Assembly: GCF_017614955.1 (NCBI RefSeq)
Contig: NZ_WVUH01000001.1
Location: forward strand, 58,238 to 122,237
DNA: 64,000 nucleotides
Direction: 5' to 3'
Origin: Micromonospora echinofusca
GTDB taxonomy: Bacteria; Actinomycetota; Actinomycetes; Mycobacteriales; Micromonosporaceae
The position numbers and the translations under genes are program-made. Of this stretch, positions 43,581-51,619 are shown one piece after another. Under the pieces are notes generated by a model that ran no database searches, was not told the DNA's origin, and was given only the letters and a program-made list of their open reading frames with translations. Each line of letters begins with the position of its first letter. Position 1 is the stretch's first letter.

Positions 43581-44360
43581 GTGCCCGTCGCACCCCCCGC
43601 GCCCACCACCGGTGGCGTCGCGGTCACCGCCCGAAACCTGACCCGGCGGTACGGCACCGGTCCGGCTGCGGTCGTCGCACTCGACGGCGTCGACGTCGCC
43701 TTCGGCGCCGGCCGCCTCACCGCCATCATGGGCGCCTCCGGTTCCGGGAAATCCACCCTGCTGCACTGCCTGGCCGGGCTGGACCGGCCCACCGGCGGCG
43801 CGGTCCGGATCGGGGACACCGACCTCGGCGGACTCGACGACCGGCGGCTGACCCTGCTGCGACGCGACCGGATCGGGTTCGTCTTCCAACGGTTCAACCT
43901 GCTGCCGGCGCTCACCGCAGCGGAGAACATCCAACTGCCGCTGGCCATCGCCGGCCGCCGCCCGGCAGCGGACTGGTGGGCTCAGGTGGTGACCGCGGTG
44001 GGACTGACCGACCGGCTCCGGCACCGGCCCGACGAACTCTCCGGCGGCCAGCAGCAACGGGTCGCCGTGGCCCGGGCCCTGATCACCCGACCGTGGGTGG
44101 TCTTCGCCGACGAGCCGACCGGGAACCTGGACTCCCGGTCCGGCGCCGAGGTGCTACGGCTGCTCCGCGAAGCGGTCGACACCCTCCACCAGACCGTGAT
44201 CATGGTGACCCACGATCCGGTGGCCGCCGCGTACGCCGACCGGGTGGTGTTCCTCGCCGACGGACGGCTGGTCCACGACCTGACCGCACCCCGGCCGGAC
44301 CAGGTGCGCGACGTCCTCGGCCGTCTCGGTGACGCCGACGCGCCGGTCGGGAACCGGTGA
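43581..44360 (+). CDS. ABC transporter ATP-binding protein (MacB/LolD type)
   Basis: A 259-aa ATPase with Walker A GASGSGKST (about residues 51-59), Q-loop FVFQRFNLLP, signature LSGGQQQRVAVARAL, Walker B VVFADEPTGNLDS and H-loop VTHDP. GTG 43581 follows GGGGAG. The stop overlaps the permease start (GTGA). It energises the adjacent FtsX-type permease; such pairs move peptides or lipids across the membrane or serve in antibiotic defence. Confidence 0.94.
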   Translation: MPVAPPAPTTGGVAVTARNLTRRYGTGPAAVVALDGVDVAFGAGRLTAIMGASGSGKSTLLHCLAGLDRPTGGAVRIGDTDLGGLDDRRLTLLRRDRIGFVFQRFNLLPALTAAENIQLPLAIAGRRPAADWWAQVVTAVGLTDRLRHRPDELSGGQQQRVAVARALITRPWVVFADEPTGNLDSRSGAEVLRLLREAVDTLHQTVIMVTHDPVAAAYADRVVFLADGRLVHDLTAPRPDQVRDVLGRLGDADAPVGNR

Positions 44361-46855
44361 GCGGCATGGTCCGGCTGACCCTGCGCCTGCTGCGCGCCGA
44401 CGTGCTGCGACTGCTGCTCTCCTCGCTGGCCACCGTGCTCGGTGTCGCGTTCGTCGCCGGGACGCTGATGTTCACCGACGGCATGAAGGCCGGCGCGTAC
44501 GACCGGGCCGGCACCTTCGACCGGCACACCGACGTCGCCGTCGTCGCCGACCGGGCGAGCATCCCGGCCGGCGCCGTCGACCGGGTCCGGGCCCTGCCCG
44601 GGGTACGCGCCGCCGACGGCGAGTTCATCGGCACCGGTGGACTGCTCGGCGCCGACGGCCGGCCCGTGCTCGGGTACGCGGTGCTGGTCAGCATCCCGAC
44701 CGAGCCGGCCCTGCGGTCGTACGACCTGGTGGCCGGGCGACTGCCGGACCGTCCCGGTGAGGTGGTGCTCGACGAGCGCACCGTGGCCGACGAGGGTTTC
44801 CGGCTGGATACGCCGGTCCGGGTCGGCGGTGCCGGTGGACCGGCCCGGCCGTACACCCTGGTCGGCACGGTCGACGTGGCCGGTACCAGCCGCGACGTCG
44901 GTGGCCCGTACATCGGGCTGGTCGGTCCGGACGCGCTGCGGGCCGCCGGTGCCCAGGGCTACGCCCGGATCCTGGTGGCCGCCGCTCCGGGCGTCCCCCC
45001 GGCGGAACTGGTGACCCGCGTCGGGTCGGCGGTCACCGGCGCCGGGGCGAGCGTGCAGACCCGGCGGCAACTGCTCGACGCCGCCGTCGAGGACGCGGTC
45101 CGTGACCTGGAGCAGTTCAACCTGGTGCTGCTGATCTTCGCGGGGGTGGCGGCGGTGGTCGCCGGGTTCGTCATCGCCAACACCTTCGCCATCGTGCTGG
45201 CCCAGCGCACCCGCCGTACCGCGCTGCTGCGCCTGGTCGGCGCGACCCGGGGTCAGCTGTTCCGGGCGACGGTGCTGGAGGCGGCGGTCGTCGGCACGGT
45301 GGCCGCCCTGGCCGGCGTGGCACTGGGCGCCGGCCTGGCGTCCGGGCTGGGCGCCGGGGCGGCGACCCTGGACCTGCCGTTCTCCGGCGGGATCGTCCTC
45401 ACCGCGCCGACCGTCCTGCTCTGCCTCCTGCTGGGCGTCACGATGACCGTCGGCTCGGCGCTCCTGCCGGCCTGGCACGGTACCCGGGTGGCGCCGGTGG
45501 CCGCGCTCACCGACGCCGCGGTGCAGAGCACCCGACGGGCCGGCCCGCTCCGGCTCGTCGCGGGCGCCCTGGTCCTCGGCACCGGCGTGGCGGCACTCGC
45601 CGTGGCCGGTCCCGCCGGCCACCTGCTACCCGTCGCGGCCGGGGGAGTGCTGACCTTCTTCGGCATCGTGCTGTTCGGGCCGGTACTGGTCCCGGCACTG
45701 GTCCGGGTCCTGGGCTGGCCGGCCCGCCGCCTGCCCGGGGCGACCGCGCGACTGGCCGTGGCCAACGCCGTGCGCAACCCCCGCCGGATCGCGGCCACCG
45801 CCACCGCGCTGGTGATCGGTATCGGGCTGGTCTCCGCGTTCGTGGTCGGCGCGCACAGCACCAAGGACGGCATCGAGCGCAGCGTGGACGCCGAGATCGG
45901 GGTGGACTTCCTGGTCACGGCGGTCGGTGCGGACCTGCCCGCCGGGCTGGTCGACGAACTGCACGCCCGACCCGAACTGGGCGTGGTCCACGAGTGGCGG
46001 GAGGTGGTCCGCGACGGCGTCCGGGTCCGGGCCGCCCACCCCGCACTGGTCGCGCGTGCTGCGCCACCGGTGGTCGCCGGTGACCTCGGCCGGTTCGGTC
46101 CGGGCACCGTGCTGGTGCACCGGGAACTGGCCACGGCACGGGGCTGGACGGTCGGCGCCACCGTCACCGTCGCCGGCACCCCACTGCGGATCGCCGCCGT
46201 GGTCCCCGGTGGCGACGAGGGACCGGCGGTGGGCGGCGCCCCGGTCCCATCCGGGCACGTCGTCGAGGTCGCCGACGCCGACTTCACCCGGTTGTTCCCC
46301 ACCGAGCGGGGCCAGCTGGCCGAGGTCCAACAGGTCGACGGCATCTCCGCGCCACAGGCCCGCGAGGTGATCGAGTCGGTGGTGAGCCGGTACCCGACGG
46401 CCAACCTGATGGACCAGTCGGCGTACAAGAAAATGCTCACCGGCACAGTGGACATGCTGCTGGCCTTCGTCACCGCGCTGCTCGGCCTCGCGGTGGTGAT
46501 CGCCCTGGTCGGCGTGGCCAACACGCTGAGCCTGTCGGTGCTGGAACGGACCCGGGAGAACGCGGTGCTGCGGGCCGTCGGGCTGACCCGGGGTCGACTG
46601 CGCGCGATGCTGGCCGTCGAGGCGGTGCTGGTCGCGGTGGTCGGCGCGGTGCTCGGCATCGGCCTCGGTACGGCGGTCAGCGCCAGCGCGATGGCCGTGC
46701 TCAACCGGATCGGCGGGGACTTCGACGTGGTGCTGCCCTGGGGACAGATCGGCCTGATCCTGGCGGTGGCCGCGCTGGCGGCACTCGCCGCGTCGGTCCT
46801 GCCGGCCCGCCGGGCCGTGCGACGGCCGGTGGTCCAGGCGCTGGCCGGGGACTGA
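44357..46855 (+). CDS. ABC transporter permease, duplicated FtsX/MacB type
   Basis: An 832-aa permease with an N-terminal membrane helix (LSSLATVLGVAFVAGTLMF) and a MacB-like extracytoplasmic domain. A first FtsX block follows (LVLLIFAGVAAVVAGFVIAN), then a second extracytoplasmic domain and a second FtsX block (GVANTLSLSVLERTRENAVL; QIGLILAVAALAALAASVLP). GTG 44357 overlaps the ATPase stop; ATG 44366 is possible. A perfect 19-bp terminator hairpin follows. Confidence 0.92.
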   Translation: MSGMVRLTLRLLRADVLRLLLSSLATVLGVAFVAGTLMFTDGMKAGAYDRAGTFDRHTDVAVVADRASIPAGAVDRVRALPGVRAADGEFIGTGGLLGADGRPVLGYAVLVSIPTEPALRSYDLVAGRLPDRPGEVVLDERTVADEGFRLDTPVRVGGAGGPARPYTLVGTVDVAGTSRDVGGPYIGLVGPDALRAAGAQGYARILVAAAPGVPPAELVTRVGSAVTGAGASVQTRRQLLDAAVEDAVRDLEQFNLVLLIFAGVAAVVAGFVIANTFAIVLAQRTRRTALLRLVGATRGQLFRATVLEAAVVGTVAALAGVALGAGLASGLGAGAATLDLPFSGGIVLTAPTVLLCLLLGVTMTVGSALLPAWHGTRVAPVAALTDAAVQSTRRAGPLRLVAGALVLGTGVAALAVAGPAGHLLPVAAGGVLTFFGIVLFGPVLVPALVRVLGWPARRLPGATARLAVANAVRNPRRIAATATALVIGIGLVSAFVVGAHSTKDGIERSVDAEIGVDFLVTAVGADLPAGLVDELHARPELGVVHEWREVVRDGVRVRAAHPALVARAAPPVVAGDLGRFGPGTVLVHRELATARGWTVGATVTVAGTPLRIAAVVPGGDEGPAVGGAPVPSGHVVEVADADFTRLFPTERGQLAEVQQVDGISAPQAREVIESVVSRYPTANLMDQSAYKKMLTGTVDMLLAFVTALLGLAVVIALVGVANTLSLSVLERTRENAVLRAVGLTRGRLRAMLAVEAVLVAVVGAVLGIGLGTAVSASAMAVLNRIGGDFDVVLPWGQIGLILAVAALAALAASVLPARRAVRRPVVQALAGD

Positions 46856-46866
46856 CCCGACCGCCC

Positions 46867-46909
46867 GGCCACGCCGATCGGAGCCCGTGCGGCTCCGATC
46901 GGCGTGGCC
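46867..46909 (+). terminator. strong terminator after the ABC permease
   Basis: A perfect 19-bp inverted repeat (46867-46885 and 46891-46909) with a 5-nt loop CGTGC, starting 12 bp after the permease stop. Confidence 0.85.
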
Positions 46910-46954
46910 GTCGGGGCACCGCGCCGCCCGATCTCCGTCCGGGCGACACCTTTC

Positions 46955-46985
46955 ACCAAATTAATCGACATGGTTAAATTTCTTC
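46955..46985 (+). promoter_or_regulatory. AT-rich promoter/operator patch of the GH43 gene
   Basis: A short AT-rich stretch with imperfect inverted AAATTAA / TTAAATTT arms lies immediately before the start codon. It may hold the promoter or a sugar-repressor operator; the leader would be very short. Confidence 0.3.
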
Positions 46986-48302
46986 ATGCGTCGAGGTCTC
47001 GCCGGGGTGGTAGCCGCGCTCCTGATCAGTCCCTTCGTCGTCGCGCCGGACAGCGCCTCCGCAGTGACCACGCCCCCTGCGGCGGTCATCGCCAGCGACT
47101 TCCCCGACCCCGACGTCATCAAGGTCGGCGGCACCTACTACGCCTACTCGACCAACAACAGCCACGGGAACGTGCCGGTGGCCACCGCCACCTCGCTGAC
47201 CGGGCCGTGGACCCGGCGGCCGGATGCGCTACCGACCCTGGGCGCCTGGGCCAGCGGCGGCCTGACCTGGGCACCCGACGTCTCCCCGCGCGCCGACGGC
47301 CGGTACCTGCTCTACTACACCGCCCGCAGCGCGGCCGTCGGGCGGCAGTGCATCGGCGCGGCGGTGGCCACGTCACCGCTGGGTCCGTTCGCCCCCGTCG
47401 GCACCGGACCGCTGATCTGCAACGGCGCCGAGGGCGGCGACATCGACGCGTCCAGCTTCACCGACAGCGACGGCGCGCGGTACCTGCTCTACAAGGACGA
47501 CGGCAACGCGATCGGCCAGCCGACCAGCCTGTGGCTGCAACGGGTCGCCGCCGACGGCGTCACCCTCCAGGGCACCCGGGTGGAACTGGTCCGCAGCGGC
47601 CTGCCGGAGGAGGCCGGCATCGTGGAAGCACCGGTACTGACCAGGGTCGGCGCCCGGTACGTGCTCTTCTACTCCCTCGGCGGGTACGGCGGCGACGAGT
47701 ACCAGACCAGCTACGCGACCGCCACCTCGCTCACCGGCCCGTACACCAAGGCGTACCGGTCCCTGCTGACCACGGCCAGCCTGGACGGCGCGGTACGCGG
47801 ACCCGGCGGCGCCGACGTCGTCCGCGAGGCCGGCGGCGACCACCTGGTCTTCCACGGCTGGATCAACAACTACTCGGCACGCGGCATGTACGTGGCCGCG
47901 CTCGGCTGGGCCGGCGAGTACCCCGTCGTCCGGGGCAGCCGGGTGCGGTACGAGGCGGAGCGGGGAGTTCTCCACCACTGCGCGGCCCGGAGCACCACGA
48001 CCGCCTCGCAGGGACAGGTGGTCGCCTACCTCGACTACGCCGACAGTTGGGTCGACATCACCGTCTTCGCCCCCCGCACCGGCAGCTACACCGCCCACAT
48101 CGCGTACGCCGCCGGCTACGGGGACGCCCAGCACACCCTGACCGTCAACGGGGGAGCGGCCCAGGTGGTCACCTACGCGAACACCGGCTGGGAGAACTGG
48201 CGACAGGTCCGCGCCGACATCACGCTCACCGCCGGCTTCAACACCCTGCGGCTCAACCACCTCAGCCGCTGGGCGGAGATCGACTTCGTCGAGGTGGCAT
48301 AG
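46986..48302 (+). CDS. secreted GH43-like glycosidase with C-terminal CBM
   Basis: A 438-aa exported protein. A Sec signal peptide (residues 1-26) ends at ASA. A five-bladed GH43-type propeller carries candidate catalytic residues Asp43 (FPDPDVIKVGGTYYAYST), Asp154 (GGDIDASSF) and Glu214 (GIVEAPVL). From about residue 318 a b-sandwich carbohydrate-binding module of the CBM6/35 kind follows (RYEAERGVL; GSYTAHIAYAAGYGDAQHTL; NTLRLNHLSRWAEIDFVEV). Likely acts on arabinose- or xylose-containing polysaccharides; specificity is not readable. The start lies in an AT-rich patch unlike the surroundings. Confidence 0.88.
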   Translation: MRRGLAGVVAALLISPFVVAPDSASAVTTPPAAVIASDFPDPDVIKVGGTYYAYSTNNSHGNVPVATATSLTGPWTRRPDALPTLGAWASGGLTWAPDVSPRADGRYLLYYTARSAAVGRQCIGAAVATSPLGPFAPVGTGPLICNGAEGGDIDASSFTDSDGARYLLYKDDGNAIGQPTSLWLQRVAADGVTLQGTRVELVRSGLPEEAGIVEAPVLTRVGARYVLFYSLGGYGGDEYQTSYATATSLTGPYTKAYRSLLTTASLDGAVRGPGGADVVREAGGDHLVFHGWINNYSARGMYVAALGWAGEYPVVRGSRVRYEAERGVLHHCAARSTTTASQGQVVAYLDYADSWVDITVFAPRTGSYTAHIAYAAGYGDAQHTLTVNGGAAQVVTYANTGWENWRQVRADITLTAGFNTLRLNHLSRWAEIDFVEVA

Positions 48303-48370
48303 CGGGTACGACCGGGGCCTGCCGGTAAACGGTTCGCCGTCCACGCGGGGGCTGCCTAGCATCGGCAGCC

Positions 48371-49156
48371 ATGAACGACGACGCCGTCGCCGGCTGGACG
48401 CAGGGTGTCACCCGGGTCGCGGTCCTGACCGGGGCGGGTATCTCCACGGACTCGGGCATCCCCGACTACCGTGGCCCGGACGGGGTGTGGACCCGCGATC
48501 CGGCCGCCGCCGAGGTCTTCACCCGTACCCACTTCATGTCCGACCCGGCGGTACGTGCCCGCTTCTGGCGTACCTACCTGGGCCATGCCGCCTGGCATGC
48601 CGAACCCAACGCCGCCCACCGCGCCCTGGCGGCCCTGGAGGACGACGGTTGCGCCGTCCGCATCCTGACCCAGAACATCGACGGTCTGCACCAGAAGGCG
48701 GGGTCCGCGCCCCGTAAGGTGCTGGAACTGCACGGCAGCATGCGCGAGGTGCACTGCACCACCTGCCGCGTCCGGACCCCGACGGCGGACACCCTGGCCC
48801 GGGTCGCGGCGGGGGAGACAGATCCCCGGTGCACCACCTGCGGCGGGATCCTCAAGCTGGGGGTGGTCCTGTTCGGCGAACACCTCGACCCGCAGGTGGT
48901 GTCCCTGGCGGAACAGATCGCCCGGGCCTGCCAGCTCATGCTCGTCGTCGGCAGTTCCCTCCAGGTGGAACCAGCCGCGTCCCTGTGCGCCGTCGCGGTC
49001 GACGCCGGCGCCCGCCTCGTCATCGTCAACCGCGATCCCACCCCCTACGACGACCTGGCCGACGGGCTGGTACGCGAACCCATCGGCGTCGCGCTGCCCC
49101 GGATCACCGCGGCGCTCACCCGTGCCCTACCGGACGCCACCCGGGCCAGCCGCTGA
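48371..49156 (+). CDS. Sir2-family NAD-dependent protein deacylase
   Basis: A 261-aa sirtuin. NAD-binding GAGIS (residues 21-25) and TQNIDGLH (100-107), catalytic His121 (LELHGS), a Cys4 zinc module (C129, C132, C154, C157) and VGSSLQVEPA are all present. It removes acyl groups from lysines using NAD. It is 68 bp after the GH43 gene and upstream of rtcB; no direct functional link to either is evident. Confidence 0.94.
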   Translation: MNDDAVAGWTQGVTRVAVLTGAGISTDSGIPDYRGPDGVWTRDPAAAEVFTRTHFMSDPAVRARFWRTYLGHAAWHAEPNAAHRALAALEDDGCAVRILTQNIDGLHQKAGSAPRKVLELHGSMREVHCTTCRVRTPTADTLARVAAGETDPRCTTCGGILKLGVVLFGEHLDPQVVSLAEQIARACQLMLVVGSSLQVEPAASLCAVAVDAGARLVIVNRDPTPYDDLADGLVREPIGVALPRITAALTRALPDATRASR

Positions 49157-49349
49157 CCCGTCCGTCGGCAGCGGTGCGGGTGGACGTCCGGGGCCGGCCG
49201 GCCGAAAACCGGTTGCCGCCCGGGGCGGGCTTCGGCACCGTGATGGCCATGAGGCTCTGACGGACGCATTCCACTCGCTGTGACCCCCCGGCGCCGACCC
49301 GCGCCGTGACGCCGTCCGCCCGTACCCCGTTCCCGCGAAGAGAGCATCC

Positions 49350-50543
49350 TTGTCTGCGCAGCCCTCCCGGCAGGAAACCCTGCCGCAGCCCACCCCGACC
49401 ACCAGCCCGGCCACCGTCCGGGTCTTCGCCTCCCCGACGAGCTGGATCGAGTCCGACGCCGTCACCCAGTGCCACCAGGTGGCCGCCCTCGACGGCATGA
49501 TCCACGTCGCCGCGATGCCGGACCTGCATCCCGGCAAGGGTGCCCCCATCGGCGCGGCGATGTCGTCCACCCTGCTGTACCCGCACCTGGTGGGCTCCGA
49601 CATCGGCTGCGGCATCGCCGTGTTCCCCATCAGGCTCAAGCGGGTCGTACCCGAGAGGCTCGCCGCCCGGTTCCCCGACCTCGACCGCGCGCTCTGCCCC
49701 GACCGGGACGCCGACGATCCGGCCTGGGCAGTCGTCGACGGTGACGTTCCCGCCGGCCACGTCGAGGGCCTCGGCACGGTCGGCCGGGGCAACCACTTCG
49801 TCGAGTTGGCGCGGATCGGGGCGGTCACCGAAGCGGGCCACGCCGACCGGCTCGGTCTCACCCCGGACGACCTCGTCCTCGTCGTGCACAGCGGATCCCG
49901 GGGGCTCGGCGAGCAGATCCTGCGCGCACACACCGCCGTCCACGGCGCCGGCCCCGCCCCGGACCCCGACGCCTACCTGGCGAGGCACGACGCCGCCGTC
50001 CGCTGGGGGTCGCTCAACCGGCGGCTGCTGGCCGCCCGCGTCGCGTACGCGCTGGGCGCCGAACCGGCCGCACCGGTCGTCGACCAGTGCCACAACCTCG
50101 TCGAGGTCCGCGACGGACGGTACCTGCACCGCAAGGGGGCGGCCCCGGGCGACGGCCGTGACGTACTCGTCGCCGGCACCCGGGGCACCCACTCCTATCT
50201 CGTCGCCGCGCACGCCGGCCCGGACGCCAACCACTCGGTGGCGCACGGCGCGGGTCGCAAGATGTCCCGCGCCGACGCTCTGCGCCGGGGCCGGGCCAAG
50301 CACACGGTCGAGGAGTTGCGCCGCACGCCGGTGGGGTCGCTGGTGGTGTGCGGTGACCGGCAACTGCTCTTCGAGGAGGCGCCGACGGCGTACAAGCGCA
50401 TCGAGCAGGTCATCGCCGACCTCGTCGACCACGACCTGGCCACGCCGGTGGCCACCACGGTTCCGCTGGTCACCTACAAGACCCCCGACGCCGCGTCCCG
50501 CCCGGACCCCCGGGACCGTCGTCTCCGGCGGGGCCGGTCGTGA
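49350..50543 (+). CDS. rtcB: RtcB-family RNA ligase, PrfH-associated type
   Basis: A 397-aa RtcB-fold ligase that would join RNA 2',3'-cyclic phosphate or 3'-phosphate ends to 5'-OH with GTP and Mn. Metal/active-site blocks: PDLHPGKGAPIG, VGSDIGCGIAVF, VGRGNHFVEL, VHSGSRGLGEQI and the guanylylated-His motif SVAHGAGRKMSR. The TTG start at 49350 follows GAAGAGAG. It overlaps prfH by GTGA. The pairing places it with the RtcB homologues that act together with PrfH rather than with tRNA-splicing enzymes. Confidence 0.92.
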   Translation: MSAQPSRQETLPQPTPTTSPATVRVFASPTSWIESDAVTQCHQVAALDGMIHVAAMPDLHPGKGAPIGAAMSSTLLYPHLVGSDIGCGIAVFPIRLKRVVPERLAARFPDLDRALCPDRDADDPAWAVVDGDVPAGHVEGLGTVGRGNHFVELARIGAVTEAGHADRLGLTPDDLVLVVHSGSRGLGEQILRAHTAVHGAGPAPDPDAYLARHDAAVRWGSLNRRLLAARVAYALGAEPAAPVVDQCHNLVEVRDGRYLHRKGAAPGDGRDVLVAGTRGTHSYLVAAHAGPDANHSVAHGAGRKMSRADALRRGRAKHTVEELRRTPVGSLVVCGDRQLLFEEAPTAYKRIEQVIADLVDHDLATPVATTVPLVTYKTPDAASRPDPRDRRLRRGRS

Positions 50544-51157
50544 GCGTCCACCTGCTCCTGTCGGCCGGCCGGGGCCCGCAGGAGTGCGCCTGGGCGCTGG
50601 CCCGGCTGCTGCGCCGGCTGGAGGCCGACGCCCACCGACAGGACCTGGCGACCGACCGGGTCGAGACGGTCGCCGGGGACCGGCCGGGCACCTACCGGTC
50701 GGTACTGGTCCGGATCACCGGGGCCGGCGCCGAGGCGTTCGCCGCCTCGTGGACCGGGACGCTGTGCTGGCAGGCGCCCAGCCCCTACCGGTCCGGTACC
50801 GGCCGCAAGAACTGGTACGTGACCGCCCGACCCTGCCAGGTCGACGCCCCCCGTACGACGTTCACCGAAGCCGACGTCGACGTCGTCGCCTGCCGGACCG
50901 GCGGCCCCGGCGGCCAGCACCGGAACAAGGCGAGCACGGCCGTCCGGGCGACCCACCGTCCCACTGGGACCGTCGTGGTGGTCGACACCGAGCGGCAGTT
51001 CAGCCTCAACCGTCGCATCGCCCTGGACCTGCTGCGGCAGCGCCTCGCCCACGGCGACGAGACGGCGGAACGGGCTGTCACCACCGCCCGCTGGCGCATC
51101 CACGACGAGCTGGTACGCGGCAACCCCAGCCGCATCGAACGCCCCGGGCCGGCGTAA
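50540..51157 (+). CDS. prfH: peptide chain release factor homologue PrfH
   Basis: A 205-aa release-factor-like protein with the GGQ motif in TGGPGGQHRNK (G124-G125-Q126), the catalytic loop for peptidyl-tRNA hydrolysis. It lacks the long N-terminal domains of RF1/RF2, as PrfH proteins do. GTG 50540 overlaps the rtcB stop, so the two are produced together. PrfH is known to release peptides from ribosomes whose 16S decoding centre is cleaved, and its RtcB partner reseals the break. Confidence 0.93.
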   Translation: MSVHLLLSAGRGPQECAWALARLLRRLEADAHRQDLATDRVETVAGDRPGTYRSVLVRITGAGAEAFAASWTGTLCWQAPSPYRSGTGRKNWYVTARPCQVDAPRTTFTEADVDVVACRTGGPGGQHRNKASTAVRATHRPTGTVVVVDTERQFSLNRRIALDLLRQRLAHGDETAERAVTTARWRIHDELVRGNPSRIERPGPA

Positions 51158-51619
51158 CCGGCAGGCGACCACCGCTGGCAGCTCACGGTGTAAGGTGCGC
51201 TACCCGAGGTGACGATCGGATGAGGATTCGCCCACGGTCGACGCCGAGGCCAACCGGGCACCACCCCACCTGGTGCCAGCCATGCGTCCGATGAGGGACG
51301 GGACGCGGTCGTGGGCGCCAGCACTCTCCACGCCCCAGGGTCGCGTGATGTTCCAGCCGGCGTACCCGATTCGCGCCGCGCGGCTCGCCCTGCGCCCGGC
51401 CATGTCCCCTGATCCGTCGGTCAGCTCCGAGGCCTGTCGGGTTGACGGTGACCAGCCAGGAGACCAAGATCACAGCTTGGGCCGTCGCGCAGTCGGGGCC
51501 CTTCCCGGCGGCGCGGACGGCATGATGGGCATGATCGGACTTCCGGGCCGACGGTGCGCGTCGCCAATGGATGGCCGCCCATCACGTGCTCGCCGCGATC
51601 GTCGGAGGGGAGACCGACC
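51158..51619. other. 462-bp gap without a supported gene
   Basis: Apart from the hairpin at 51257-51277, I see no coding region with host codon bias. A minus-strand frame of 96 codons (51183-51473) has unremarkable, Arg-rich composition and no ribosome binding site. A TTGACG at about 51440 could belong to the promoter of the LuxR-family gene. Confidence 0.5.
51257..51277 (+). terminator. possible terminator downstream of prfH
   Basis: GGCACCA and TGGTGCC form a 7-bp stem with a 7-nt loop, about 100 bp after the prfH stop. Confidence 0.35.

Noticed and set aside
51183..51473. Minus-strand frame of 96 codons between prfH and the LuxR-family gene
   Set aside because: No start signal, no recognisable domain and Arg/Gly-rich composition.
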